From Acheta domesticus (taxonomy: Eukaryota > Arthropoda > Insecta > Orthoptera > Gryllidae): DNA of 64,000 nt. Below the pieces are notes generated by a model. That model searched no databases. It was not told the origin of the DNA and was given only the letters and a program-made list of their open reading frames with translations. The position numbers and the translations under genes were made by a program. Each line of letters begins with the position of its first letter. Position 1 is the first letter of the stretch. The stretch covers positions 161,546,885-161,610,884 of the forward strand of contig JAHLJT010009436.1 in NCBI GenBank assembly GCA_031308135.1, given 5' to 3'. This document shows, one piece after another, positions 1-11,676 of the stretch.

Positions 1-239
1 TTGCAGTAATATCTCGTATAACTTTGATCTTCAATACGAAAACCCAGGGTCGGTTTGTGGGGCAGGGGTACGTGAGACGGTTTAGAGGCAGAGGGGGACA
101 CGGTGAAGTTGGTTGAGGAGAATTTCATAATTCTGAATGGAATGAAAAATGTGAAAATTGTGAAATGCACTTATTCCAGGATTTGTTATCCCATGTATCT
201 CAGTGTCTCAGTCGGGGTGGAAAGTGTTTCCAGAACGTA

Positions 240-590
240 TTCCACTCCCCTGGCAGGAGGCGGATGTTGAGTCGCCCTGTCCCGCAACTCCCCGCACCGC
301 GCTGTGCAGCAGATTGCATCGCTCCGCCACCCCACAGCCCACCTTCGTGGCCCCGCGCCAGCCCGCCTCGCCGCTCGCTCCGTCGCGTCCGGCCGCCTTC
401 GTCCATTTCCGCTCTGCCCCCCCCCCTGCACCCCGCCCGACCACGTTCTGCCACGCCAAGCACTCTTCGCTCTCGGCTTACGCCCACCCGACTCCCGCCC
501 CTCTTAGATCCTCCGCACCCCGTCCTATTTGCTGAGCCACTTCCACCCACACCGCCCACCCCACCCTGCTTCATGTCGGCTCGCTCCCCC
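240..590. other. C-rich, G-poor block (present in both duplicate copies)
   Basis: This block is strongly C-skewed on the + strand, with many CCGC, CCCACC and CGTCC words. It is repeated at 11303-11655. Open frames run through it on both strands, but there is no domain, no splice context and no convincing start. The skew explains the open frames, so no gene is called. Similar-looking C-rich blocks occur near 38.8, 46.8 and 58.6 kb. Confidence 0.6.
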
Positions 591-1022
591 CCCGTTACTG
601 TATCTTTTTTCTACTTGTTTATTTTCCTCCCTCTTATCATGTTCCTTGTGGTTATTGCGAGGAAATAATATGAAGACATACATGTAAGAATAAAAAGGTC
701 AGTGTTGGTAAAAGGAGTAATGTCAAATCCGAAACTGCCAACAGGGAGGGTCACACTTATTTTAAAATTAAATTTTGTTACAGCGGTTTTTTAAATTTAT
801 TTATTTATTTTTTGTTTTTGTTGAACCATTCCATCACCTGTCTCTTAAGGTGGCTCCACATATTTGGCACGTAACAAGCGACCGGTCGCCGAATCTCGAG
901 TAGTCAAGGTGCTCAGCGAATCTTCCGCTTCTTTGAGATGCTCTTATGGCCGACTGGCTGCGATTACTATAGTTAGTAACGAATGCTTGGCGCTGGGCAA
1001 ATCATGAGCCTTCCTCTGTCTG

Positions 1023-1388
1023 TTGGGAATCCTGTCGCCGAATACGGAATGTGCGGAGCCGCGTGCGGTGGGAGTCGCCCGGGGGAAGCCCCGTTCGAGC
1101 GCATTGCCGTGCCGGGCGGGGCGGGTTCGGTGCGCCGCAGACGTATTCCGAGGCGAGATTCGAGGTAAATCGGGGCAGATCCCGGGAATCGAGGCAGCCG
1201 CGAAGGCCGCCCGGCACGTCCCGGACGGGCCGCTGCCCACTGAGTCACGGACGGCGCGGAGGCGGAGGCGGCTGCGGGCCGCGCTGGAGGCGACGAAACA
1301 ACCGCACAGTGGGTCGGAGTCATGCAAGATACAGCGGAGAGCGGATCGGTGCGGATTATTCACAAGCACTCGCACGACCCTGACGTGA
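1023..1388. other. GC-rich, CpG-rich patch (repeated at 13724-14100)
   Basis: About 370 bases of high G+C with many CpG sites stand out from AT-rich flanks. Overlapping open frames exist in several frames in both duplicate copies, but one-base indels between the copies break them differently. That argues against protein selection. It could be a CpG island or part of an old mobile element. Confidence 0.5.
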
Positions 1389-2700
1389 GCGGGGAGTTTA
1401 GAAGTGGCCAGAGGGGAATTTCGTTTCTACACTAAATGCTATATTCAATCAAAGCATCAAACCAAACCTTTAAAAAGCGATTCAGTTGTGACTGCGAAAT
1501 CAAACCGTTTTTCTTTCTTTTAAAGATACGCTGGAATTGCAATCGAATGAAACTTTGGGTTTTCAAAGAATAACTTCAGTAGATATTACGTTACGTTCAC
1601 CTTCCGAGGAGTGACTGCGTGTGCACAAACGTCTGAGTTTTTTCACAGAGCAAATATTTTGTTATTCATTTTAATTATCGATGTTTTCCCTTTTTTGGCC
1701 GGGAAATGAATCGCCAAAAACTTCCATACATCAAGTTGTCTAGAATTACTAATTTCGGAATATGGCAATCACTTACAAGTAAAACTGAAGTTGTTTATAC
1801 AGTACGTGTCACAAAAAATACTATGACGGGAGTGATTGCATTCGTATCAAATTTGGACCATAGAACGATAGTGAAACGTAGTTGTGATTCAAAATGTTAC
1901 CACATAATTTGCTTTTCTATAGAAAACTACAAAATTGCGCAGCCTAACACAGTCTATGCTAGCTTCCCATTGTTAAATACAAAATGTCAAACAAGCGAAC
2001 CAAAAGCGGAGACACGTAACTATCTGCATGTTGCCCCTGAGTTTATTTCAAGTGCACTACAGGGATAAAATTAATGGAGGAGACACGTCACGTTTGAAAT
2101 AGACATGTCACTAAAATTGGCGTTTTTATTCATTTTAGTTTTTTTGTTATTAATTTAATATTCGTTGATACAAATACGCGTATCTTTGATGAACTTCCCG
2201 AAAGTTGAAACATTTAGGAAGCACTTCAACTAAATTAAATTGATTTTGAAATAAAACCTCATATATACATTTCTTTCGGCATTAGAGACTGAATGTAATT
2301 AGAGATTCTATCAGACTCCTATTTCAAACGTAGCATTGTGTTGAACGAACGAACGAACCTGATGTCCCGAGACTCGCATTCCATTTAGTTTCAGATTTTT
2401 CCCAAAGTCGTCACCGATTTTTTTAAAATGTTTTTTTTATTATTATTTTGTTTCTCTCTTGATTCAAGAAACACATTCCTTCTCCATTCAGGTTAGCATC
2501 CAACTTCAGTTCCTCCTATCCTTTCTTCTTGGTCATCGCACGACCTTCATAGAATACCCTCACTTCTTTTATTTGTGGCTGGAGATCTAGATGATGGGCC
2601 TGTTAGTAAGGTTATGTAAACATTTTGCGTTTTTACACCACCGTTGAAGAAGCTACAAAGGGGAAAAAGATCCAGAAATTTAGCTAGTTGTCAAAATTAA
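1389..2700. other. AT-rich stretch of copy A, no gene recognised
   Basis: Unremarkable AT-rich sequence shared with 14095-15400. A short run of GAAC units lies near 2344. No coding, RNA or terminal-repeat signal was seen. Confidence 0.5.
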
Positions 2701-2721
2701 ATATAAAAAATATTAAATAAA

Positions 2722-2850
2722 ATTGTGGAGATGGTTAGGTTTAGATGAAAAGGAAATGCAATAAAAAGTACTGTATGTCAAACTTCGAAGGTGACAGTAG
2801 CTCATGTAAACATAATCTACAAAACACCAGTAGTTAGGCAAAATTGTAGC
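2722..2850 (+). pseudogene. BED zinc-finger-like transposase relic (frameshifted copy)
   Basis: The matching place in copy B (15424-15550) reads WRWLGLDEKGNAIKSTVCQ followed by TSKVTVAHVN. This resembles the start of a BED-type zinc finger (aromatic W, a G-rich turn, then VC-x2 and a V-x-V-A-x-x-N stretch), as found at the N-terminus of hAT-type transposases and ZBED proteins. Here one A is missing from the run before GGAAATGC, so the frame breaks after LDE. The second cysteine of the finger is also absent. No histidine pair or catalytic domain follows, so this is at most a small dead fragment. Confidence 0.35.
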
Positions 2851-3208
2851 TTGCTAGCAATTATGAACCAAAATATTGCAGTGCTCATTTCGTTAATAAT
2901 ATTAACTACGAAGTAAACATGGAAATTCCAGTCAGTCTTCAATTAGTTCTAAAATCTGTTCTGTTATCATCTTTGATACTAGGCAAAAATCGGGTGCCAA
3001 AATCCCTTTCATCGGCTCTTCGAAATATTCGTTCACTCCCGTTTCCACCTCGAACTGGGAGAAGGCCTCTCAAAGCGCTCGTCAGCAATCACTATCAGAG
3101 GAACACACCACAATATGCTCGCCGTTTGAACTGTTTTTGTGAAGCAAAGCACGTTTTTTGCGACGTTAAGCATAGGTAAGTGCAGCTAAGAGTGTGCTTA
3201 ACTTATCG

Positions 3209-3284
3209 TTTAAGTTCGCCTTAAATGGTGTGTTGAACGGAATCGTCTGCTAAGTCCACCATAAAATTCTTAAGACGAACTTGA
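3209..3284. repeat. Short inverted repeat with TAAGTTCG(C/T)CTTAA arms
   Basis: Arms at 3209-3230 and 3258-3284 are imperfect reverse complements (AAGTTCGCCTTAA against TTAAGACGAACTT, both joined to a TGGTG/CACCA step). The loop is about 27 bases. The same structure occurs in copy B at about 15911-15990. Its function is unknown; it could be an internal part of a DNA transposon. Confidence 0.4.
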
Positions 3285-3472
3285 AATTTTAGTAATGGTG
3301 GTGAAAACAGCCGTTAGTATCGCTCGGGACCATTTTGTCTATGACATTTTCCTTCAGTACTCTGCTCGTTTTATTAATAACTTGCCATTGAACAGCCTGC
3401 AAGATGGGAAAATGTTGATAAGGCTTTATTAATTGAATGTTGGATACAACATTATCTTCTTTGCCGGTAATT

Positions 3473-3682
3473 TGAGGCACTGAGAGCACAAGCGGACTAA
3501 CCACATTCTTTGTGAATGTGAGTTATTGACATTAACTGATATTATGATTAGCATTTTGACATGTATTATGACATTAACTGAAAACGTAATACGATATTAA
3601 ATATCGTATTATGTTGTCGGTTAACGTCAATAACTCACATTCACAAAGAATGTGAATTAGTCCACTTGTGCTCTCAGTGCCT
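3473..3682. mobile_element. Palindromic MITE, copy in duplicate A
   Basis: An element of about 210 bp with long terminal inverted repeats. The left end begins TGAGGCACTGAGAGCACAAG and the right end is its reverse complement. The arms run inward through ACATTCTTTGTGAATGTGAG and TTATTGACATTAACTGA for about 65 bases each, so a transcript would fold into a long hairpin. The interior holds CGATATTAAATATCG. There is no coding capacity, so it is non-autonomous. A target duplication could not be fixed with confidence. The copy at 16180-16398 sits at the equivalent place, so the insertion predates the duplication or haplotype split. Confidence 0.8.
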
Positions 3683-3699
3683 ATTTAAGGAGCGCGTTT

Positions 3700-4660
3700 T
3701 TTGCTTGTACACTGCAATTCCAAATTTATCTCTTGTCGACTCTCTGCTTTCCACTGCTAACGAGCCAGATAGTAACTTTAGGAGTATTTGTTAATAACGA
3801 GTATACTATTATCTCTCCTTATTACAGTTCTGATCTCTTTTGTTATTATATTTTTCATTTTTTTACGAACATGCCCTTTCGATGATATGAGCTTCCCGTA
3901 TCCATGGTTTCGTGACGATAGTGACAGAGTGCAGCGTGCAGGACGGAGTGCAGTTAAATTGATGGATTTTTGCATTTTATGAATTGACGGGGTTACGAAA
4001 GAGCCTCTGGAGGAGAGGTTATATAAATACTGCCATTTGCGATTAAAATATTCTATGGTTTACTAGTTTATTGCTGTGTGTTTTTACGGACCCGAAACAA
4101 AACACGTAATGGTAGACTTAATACACTTGCGGGGCTTTCTGATTCTTTATGCCCTCGGGCCTTTTGAATACTTTATGGCCTGCTGTAATACCAACAAAAC
4201 ACATACATTTTTATAAATTCGATTTTTTAAAGTTAAGATGCAAGTAATTACAATAAATAAATGGAATAATGCTCAGATAAGTAAAATAACCCGTTATAAA
4301 TCTTATTTTGCTTATTGAGTTGAAAATTGCAATTTTGGAATGTCCCCGCGAATTTATAATCGCTATCTGTCACTAACATTTCACTGTTACATATCACCTA
4401 TTTTAGAGTCATAATTATACTCTTCTTGAGTAGCAGTACTAATAGTAATAATAAGATATATAAGGCACACCGGCTATCCTCGAAATGGTATTTTTGGTGT
4501 TATGACATATTCTAAATAACGTTTGGCAATAGAAGCTCATAACCTGAAAGTACCGTTTCATCAGCGCAATTTATACTGTTATTCACACTGTAGCTCTCAA
4601 ATACACCATAAATAGTTCAACATATTTCTCGAGATTTTGGTGGAAACCGCTGTCCGTAGT
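3700..4660. other. AT-rich stretch of copy A, no gene recognised
   Basis: Shared with about 16410-17376. It holds GCCCTCGGGCC near 4150, but no open frame, RNA gene or terminal repeat that I can support. Confidence 0.5.
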
Positions 4661-5660
4661 NNNNNNNNNNNNNNNNNNNNNNNNNNNNNNNNNNNNNNNN
4701 NNNNNNNNNNNNNNNNNNNNNNNNNNNNNNNNNNNNNNNNNNNNNNNNNNNNNNNNNNNNNNNNNNNNNNNNNNNNNNNNNNNNNNNNNNNNNNNNNNNN
4801 NNNNNNNNNNNNNNNNNNNNNNNNNNNNNNNNNNNNNNNNNNNNNNNNNNNNNNNNNNNNNNNNNNNNNNNNNNNNNNNNNNNNNNNNNNNNNNNNNNNN
4901 NNNNNNNNNNNNNNNNNNNNNNNNNNNNNNNNNNNNNNNNNNNNNNNNNNNNNNNNNNNNNNNNNNNNNNNNNNNNNNNNNNNNNNNNNNNNNNNNNNNN
5001 NNNNNNNNNNNNNNNNNNNNNNNNNNNNNNNNNNNNNNNNNNNNNNNNNNNNNNNNNNNNNNNNNNNNNNNNNNNNNNNNNNNNNNNNNNNNNNNNNNNN
5101 NNNNNNNNNNNNNNNNNNNNNNNNNNNNNNNNNNNNNNNNNNNNNNNNNNNNNNNNNNNNNNNNNNNNNNNNNNNNNNNNNNNNNNNNNNNNNNNNNNNN
5201 NNNNNNNNNNNNNNNNNNNNNNNNNNNNNNNNNNNNNNNNNNNNNNNNNNNNNNNNNNNNNNNNNNNNNNNNNNNNNNNNNNNNNNNNNNNNNNNNNNNN
5301 NNNNNNNNNNNNNNNNNNNNNNNNNNNNNNNNNNNNNNNNNNNNNNNNNNNNNNNNNNNNNNNNNNNNNNNNNNNNNNNNNNNNNNNNNNNNNNNNNNNN
5401 NNNNNNNNNNNNNNNNNNNNNNNNNNNNNNNNNNNNNNNNNNNNNNNNNNNNNNNNNNNNNNNNNNNNNNNNNNNNNNNNNNNNNNNNNNNNNNNNNNNN
5501 NNNNNNNNNNNNNNNNNNNNNNNNNNNNNNNNNNNNNNNNNNNNNNNNNNNNNNNNNNNNNNNNNNNNNNNNNNNNNNNNNNNNNNNNNNNNNNNNNNNN
5601 NNNNNNNNNNNNNNNNNNNNNNNNNNNNNNNNNNNNNNNNNNNNNNNNNNNNNNNNNNNN
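4661..5660. other. Assembly gap, exactly 1000 N
   Basis: A run of 1000 undetermined bases. The round number suggests a placeholder rather than a measured size. It begins exactly where copy A of the duplication stops. Copy B continues past the matching point at 17377 with GCTTTGTTAGCTTTTGCG, so the gap probably hides more of the same segment. Confidence 0.98.
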
Positions 5661-6498
5661 AAGGTAATTCTATTATAGAAAACTGATCTAAAATGGTTTG
5701 ATTAATTCTCAATGAACTATTCTTGAGAAGAGAGTTTATCGTGCTGGCGGCGAGAAGTTAATGATAACCAAGGAGGTGATAGTAGTTTCCTGATGTTTGA
5801 AAACAGGTTTTGACATTCATTCGCATGGGTGGATTTGATGGCAGGATGGAGAAATATTTACGAGAAGTCCATGCACATTAACAATGGATATAAGCCTAAA
5901 ATATTGAAACTGCTCTTACAGTTATCATAGTCATTACTTTATAAGTAATATACCTGTGAATACTTGAGTGTATCTGTATTTTATATCGAAAATTTTGCCA
6001 ATATACCGAAATAGTTTACTGATTTTATTTTTAGAGATATTTTAAAAATCGTTCCACGTTGAGCTGGCTGTGTCCTCGCCCTTAATTTTTGAACTGAATT
6101 TTGTAGAAATTGGAGCGTGCAACACATTCAATCTATTTATTTCTCAACAAAGTGTCGCACCTTCGAATAAACACCTGTATAAGCGAAGGGTACATTCATA
6201 ATTGTATGTGCATATATTCGTATACAAAGCACTGACATTCATATTTTACGTTGCTAATAAATCCGTAATCTTAAAAAGATAGAAGTCGTAGTTCTTCGAT
6301 CGGGTCGTGGGTTTGTTCTGGGCTGTATATGCGAAACGTGGACGCCGCAGTTGTGAGGAAAATCCGAAAGTGTTGCGACCATCTATCGTGGCCTCGATGA
6401 GGCTGGAAAATACATTTTAGATCGATAGAAATCACACCACGCAGCGGTCGCCAAGAGAAAATCCCGATCTACAGAAGTAAAAAGAAAGACATCTCTTG
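5661..6498. other. Unassigned AT-rich sequence
   Basis: No coding exon, RNA gene or repeat structure was recognised between the gap and the MITE that follows. Confidence 0.5.
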
Positions 6499-6757
6499 AC
6501 AGTGCGATTTTTCTCACTTTGCCTCTCAAGCCCCTATGCCACGACGAAATATCACACGGCATATCGCGTCTTTCTCGTTCGTGTGCCGCTAGAAGCCGCA
6601 TGATCGCAAGCACTGCTCGATTACTGTCGCGATCAAGCGATATCTGGCGGCGCGACTGAAGAAGGTGGCGAAATACTATTGTGACTGAGAACGTTGCGAA
6701 ATTCCATCGTGAGAGAACGGGCCGTTGAGAGACAAAGTGAGAAAAAATCGCAGTATA
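6499..6757. mobile_element. MITE, GCGATTTTT family, copy 1
   Basis: About 259 bp. The left end reads AGTGCGATTTTTCTCACTTT and the right end reads GAAAAAATCGCAGTATA, which are imperfect reverse complements. The arms continue with GCCTCTCAAG on the left and TTGAGAGACAAAG on the right. The interior shares GATCGCAAGCACTGCT and a CGCGTCTTTCTC stretch with the copy at 46528-46754. TATA at the right end is compatible with a TA target duplication, as in Tc1/mariner-type elements. There is no coding capacity. Confidence 0.8.
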
Positions 6758-7375
6758 GATGGCATATTCCATCCTGTTTTGTGGGTGGAGGGGCGTGGCC
6801 AGGCCTGTGCGTGGGGCAAGCGCTTCGGTGTTGCGGGTGGCCGCGCCTGTGGGCGGGGGAGGGCCGAGGTCATCCGCGTGAGGCCTCTAGCCCCCGCCCA
6901 ACGGCGCTGCGCTGCTGATTTTAATGTGGGCGCTACCGCGTAAGTCTCTGCCACTTTCGCTTGTGGATCAATCTAGAATGGTCAGTTCATTTTGGCATGG
7001 CGGGTTTCCTTGGAAGCGTAAATGAGGGAAATCCTGGGATTAGTTTTGACAGAGATATTTTTTAATGATTGGTTGTTCTCGATGGCTTGACTGTGTCATT
7101 GTTGAAAGTTAGTATGACGTATCGTCTCATGCCTATTTTGTACATGTGGGCTCTTGGAGATGGATCCTTGGGCCTTTGTGCAATCATCTTTGCGATAATA
7201 AGCGGCACCCTCCCTGCATTAACAACCAATTTCAACAACAAAATTGCAGCATGTAATTTCTATAATTGTAGTGGTTAAATCAGCATTTACGTGCATTTTA
7301 TCACAATTTTATTTATATTTCTGATAAGAATACGTTTGTAAGGACGTATAATAATGAAATGTTTCTTGTCTGCAG
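6758..7375. other. Unassigned sequence with a small GC patch
   Basis: A GC-rich patch covers about 6780-6910. The rest is AT-rich. The open frames are short and resemble no protein I know. Confidence 0.45.
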
Positions 7376-7435
7376 GTGAGGTTGCTGCTTCCTGTTGTTT
7401 CATTTGAAGATAAGTCAGTATTGTCAGAATTTTCG
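7376..7435 (+). CDS. Weak candidate internal exon (60 bp)
   Basis: The stretch is preceded by TTTCTTGTCTGCAG, a good acceptor with a pyrimidine tract, and followed by GTAAGT, a consensus donor. It is 60 bases long and open in the frame that begins at its first base, reading VRLLLPVVSFEDKSVLSEFS (20 codons). I do not recognise the peptide, and no neighbouring exon was identified. A pair of sites this good can arise by chance in 64 kb, so the call is tentative. A non-coding exon is equally possible. Confidence 0.22.
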
Positions 7436-8582
7436 GTAAGTTACGGACTTGGAATTATGCTACTAGTTCTGTCTGTGCAAATTTGTAATGGAATAGGCGA
7501 AGAGTATTAAATATTATTTAGACATTTCTCTTCCTCCCTAATTATCTTACAAACCTTTGAATAAATTAAGAACATTTATTAGAAACGTGGCTATATTACA
7601 TCCTTTTCGAGCAGCTAGTGCATAATAGTATATTTAGAATCAACAATTTGTCTTGATATGAATGTTTTATGTCAATGATATTGAATAAAATATTATAGAG
7701 GGTTTTAACTACTGGTTGGTCTGCACAAGATGTAAAATGAATCTGAAATCGCCAGAGAATGACGAGTTTACATTTTAAGTGCTGGAATTCGTTTTCGTCT
7801 CTAATTGCAAGTAGCTTAGAAATTGTTCGTAGAAAATGTTGCCTTCATCGTGTGTTGAAACTATGCTTTGTCTATCGAAAATTTTCTAGTTGCTTGAGCA
7901 CCGGTCTCCATGTAAACATAAGACTTTTTCACAATTTTCTCGAAACTCCTCGCAATTTTTTCATAATTGCTTGTATTGCAGTGCTTCATGAGACAGCGGC
8001 GGAAAACTAATTCGGGAAATAATCAAATATGGACCATAAGCTACTTTAAAGTAAAACCCAGGCCTCCGTCTAAACTTTTCGAACATTCTCAATAAAATTT
8101 TTGAAGAAAGGTATGTGAATAATTGTCGTCACATTACTTTTCCATTTCCGCATATTTTACGACAACCTTTTTTTTCGAAAAAGATTCTGTAATTCTCTTT
8201 CCCAATTTTTAATGAGCGCAGTATTAAAATCCAGGTGCATGAAATAGAGCTCTAGAGTATATAGGTATAGAAAAGTGAGCACTAACACACTTTCTGAAAG
8301 AGAGTAAACCCGGGATTACGAGACAAACTGTTGCATTAATGAGGTGGCGCAGGTACTACAGAGGCGATTGTGAACGCTTTGCCGTCTCTCTCTCCCAGAC
8401 GTATGTTCGCGCTGACGCACCGCATCCTATCTAAACCCTGTGAGATTAACTGCCAGTGTGTGTTCTGGACGTCCGAAGCCTATGTTTGGTGACTTTTATT
8501 AACCGCGTATGAAGGTTTATCGCAGCCTTAACGCATGGCTTACCGGACATCTGTCGCCGCATGCGGATGTCAACCGGTCTTT
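7436..8582. other. Unassigned AT-rich sequence
   Basis: No gene or repeat boundary was recognised. The short open frame at 7759-8010 has no recognisable domain. Confidence 0.5.
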
Positions 8583-8772
8583 TTTATTCCTCCCCCTCCT
8601 TCCTTCTACAGTCTCTCTCCCCTTCCTCTCTCACTCTTTGTTTTTCTCTCTTCTCCCTTCCGACTCTTTCTTTCTCTCTCTCTCCCCTCTGACTCTCTCT
8701 CCCCTCTGTCTCCCCTCGTTCTCTCCCTCCCTCTCTCTCCCTCTTTCTCTCTCCCTCCCTCTCTCTGTGTTT
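8583..8772. repeat. Pyrimidine (CT) low-complexity tract
   Basis: About 190 bases almost entirely of C and T (CTCTCTCCC, TTCTCTCC words). Open frames rich in S, L and P on the + strand, or in E, R and G on the - strand, come from this composition and are not genes. A small CpG-rich patch follows at about 8870-8990. Confidence 0.85.
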
Positions 8773-8999
8773 TTTGTCGGACTCGCTTCGTGTGCGTGCA
8801 AAACTCATGCGTCGAGAGGTTTCCTTTTTAAAGCGTCCTTTTCTGGGAAATGCGAGGGGAAAATAACGAAGACGGCTGTCGGTAGCGCGCGACCCGCGGT
8901 CGATGTCTCTCTCCGCGCCGCTCGCGTCGCCGCCGGCGCTTCCGGCGCCGCCACCACTCCACAAGGAGAACGCTGTGGCATTACGAAGCGTCTGCATTG

Positions 9000-9854
9000 C
9001 TGAGTGTTACCACATCTGCACTCGTATATGACTGTGTAATAAACACTCAAACAAATGGTCACAACTCTTGCAGTCATTTTCAGAGTGTATTTAAAGGCAG
9101 GAAAGGATAAAAATAGCTTTTTTATTTTCTTAACAGCTAGCTATCGGCAAAAATCTTTTTTAAAAAAATTCTCAACGACTTGCGTTTTGAGATAAGTCTG
9201 AGATTTTTGTGCCTGTTCCATGTGTTTTAAGACAAGTAAATAAATATATTTTGTATTGTTTTTAAAATAACTTTTTTGAGTTTGAATTTGTGGCACCGAG
9301 AAAATATCAAAAAAAATTTTTTTTATTTTTCAATTTTTTTTCAAGAAGATTAATAGTGTTAAGTTGAAAAAATTGAAAAAAAAACACGTTTTCGACTCTT
9401 GATCGGGGTGGTGGTGATGGAAGAGGACTAAGAAACCTTTCAAAAATCTTATATTTTACGGAAGAGTCATAGTTTAAACCACTGCTATGTCATTTGGTTC
9501 TGGGGAACGTTTTACCAAAAGTCTTCGACTTTGTGAACAGTAATTAATTATTCTTAGCCATCTTTTGCCGTCGGTCATGAGTCTGCAGAAAGATAAAAAC
9601 AATAAAATTGGAATAAAGTAAGTTGCGCCGCTTACCACGCAAGGAGGTGGCGAGAGCCGGGAGACCATGTGAGGAAGATTTCGAATGATGTTCAAATCAG
9701 AGATGTGGACTGATTTTAGTTTCGGCTCACTGTAGAGAATGGTGCTGAGATAATATTCTACAGTTTTACAAATCAGTCCTATTTCATTCAAAACACTTTT
9801 GACCAATAACATTGTTGTGCTATTAACAAATGATATTTTTTTTTATATATCGAC
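9000..9854. other. Unassigned AT-rich sequence
   Basis: Homopolymer-rich A/T sequence, especially 9300-9390. No gene or structured repeat was recognised. Confidence 0.5.
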
Positions 9855-10280
9855 ATTGTCAATTTCTAGTGAATATGCTGTTTTCGTTTGTATTCCATTT
9901 TTTCCATTCCCCTTTTGGCTTAAGAAGTTTATTGTGCTTTTAATTTAATTAAATTCTGTGCTTTTAACAATGTTTCCACTAAATTTTCACTGCATCATTG
10001 TCCAGTTCAAGTTAATATGCTGATTCCGGTTCTATTCCATTTTCCACTTCACTTTTGACTAATAGGAGTTATTGTGCCTTTAAACAAAGTTTTCATTGCT
10101 TTCATGTTATAACATTGTTGATTTCAGGTTAATATGCGGTTTCTCGTTCTATTCCACTTCACTTTGGCTAATGGAAGTTACTGTGCTTTTAACAAAGTTT
10201 CACTGGCTTTTATGTTATAACATTGTTAATTTCGGGTTAATATGTGGTTTCCGGTTCTCTTTCATTTCCCATTTGCTTTC
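9855..10280. repeat. Four-unit degenerate tandem repeat (~108-142 bp units)
   Basis: Related units begin near 9855, 9997, 10114 and 10222. Each opens with a form of ATTGT..ATTTC..GTTAATATG and continues through a CGGTTCTATTCCATTT-like stretch and a TTATTGTGCTTTTAACAAAG-like stretch. The last two units are the most alike, and the first carries extra AT-rich sequence. The open frame at 10096-10311 repeats the phrase CYNIVxFxLICGF only because it crosses two units. Confidence 0.7.
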
Positions 10281-11062
10281 TTTTGCAAATGTACTGAGTG
10301 CATGTGCGTAGCATTTACAACATTTTCAGAGATTCTCTTCGTATTTTCGGTCGATTTTCAGTGAAGGCTCACGTAGGAAAATTGACGTTTTCTTCACCTA
10401 AGGATATCTCGAAATCTAATTATGGTGGAATGAATGTTCATTGATGTTGAAATGTTGGCATCATTAAGAATATCTCTTTTGTTTGAGTTCATGGTTTCGC
10501 TGACTGTAATGTTCTTCTGCAAAAGATTTTCGGAAAACGTTTCAATTTAAAAAAAGTTGTCTATGCTCAAGTGATTTCCTGAATCACGTTCCTTTTGTGT
10601 TCATTGGGCCAGATCGTTTTGGGGAGCAAGCAGGTTTATCCCGCATATTAATTCATTAATCGGATTATTTTTTAAGTGTTCAAAAACACGGATTTTATGC
10701 CAATTTTGTTGATATTTTAGGTGTGATTCGCCGAAGACATTATTAAGCTCATTGAAAGAGGCAAGTCGCAGGAAATGCTCCAGGAGCAATAATATTTTAG
10801 CAATTGAAAGTACAAAATTGCCACCCATTCTAGCTGATTATAGTGATTTGTCACTTGTAAGCTAAAACATCTCTATTCTCTAAGCGAACGAATTTATTGA
10901 AGAATTTATTCTAAAACATTAAATTGCAGGGAATTTTCAAATTAATCTACTGCCGTAATAGCTCGCGTGTATGATTTGGAGAGACCTAAAACTGATCCAA
11001 ACAGATACATCCCTATTTGTGTCCTTTGCTGCGTGAAATTATGTGCCGAAAATTCTTTTCAT
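10281..11062. other. Unassigned AT-rich sequence before duplicate copy B
   Basis: Nothing recognised. It directly precedes the left boundary of copy B. Whether it also lies upstream of copy A cannot be seen, because copy A is cut by the window edge. Confidence 0.5.
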
Positions 11063-11676
11063 TTGCAGTAATATCTCGTATAACTTTGATCTTCAATACG
11101 AAAACCCAGGGTCGGTTTGTGGGGCAGGGGTACGTGAGAGGGTTTAGAGGCAGAGGGGGACACGGTGAAGTTGGTTGAGTAGAATTTCATAATTCTGAAT
11201 GGAATGAAAAATGTGAAAATTGTGAAATGCACTTATTCCAGGATTTGTTTATCCCATGAATCTCAATGTCTCAGTCGGAGTGGAAAGTGTTTCCAGAACG
11301 TATTCCACTCCCCTGGCGGGAGGCGGATGTTGAGTCGCCCTGTCCCGCAACTCCCCGCACCGCGCTGTGCAGCAGATTGCATCGCTCCGCCACCCCTCAG
11401 CCCACCTTCGTGGCCCCGCGCCAGCCCGCCTCGCCGCTCGCTCCGTCGCGTCCGGCTGCCTTCGTCCATTTCCGCTCTGCCCCCCCCCCTGCACCCCACC
11501 CGACCACGTTCTGCCACGCCAAGCACTCTTCGCTCTCGGCTTACGCCCACCCGACTCCCGCCCCTCTTAGATCCTCCGCACCCCGTCCTATTTGCTGAGC
11601 CACTTCCACCCACACCGCCCACCCCACCCTGCTTCATGTCGGCTCGCTCCCCCCCCCCCGTTACTGTATCTTTTTA

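Larger units (their letters stand above)
1..4660 (+). repeat. Direct large duplication, copy A (left-truncated by window)
   Basis: This segment matches 11063-17376 in the same orientation and order over its whole length, apart from an insertion of about 1.6 kb present only in the second copy. It starts at the window edge with the same bases as 11063, so it may extend further left. It ends at the first N of the assembly gap. Differences between the copies are mostly one-base indels in short homopolymers, with fewer substitutions. It contains a C-rich block (about 240-590), a GC-rich patch (1023-1388), a palindromic MITE and a zinc-finger-like relic. It may be a true tandem duplication or two haplotypes placed in series. 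Confidence 0.95.

Noticed and set aside
165..668. Proline/serine-rich frames repeated at 11204-11779
   Set aside because: They recur only because the segment is duplicated. Multiple overlapping frames are open on both strands through C-skewed sequence, and indels between the copies are not frame-preserving.
4597..5712. Two long open frames across the gap
   Set aside because: They consist almost entirely of undetermined bases.
9855..10280. CRISPR array or direct-repeat array of a bacterial kind
   Set aside because: The sequence is eukaryotic, the units are degenerate 108-142 bp tandem repeats without constant spacers, and no cas genes are present.
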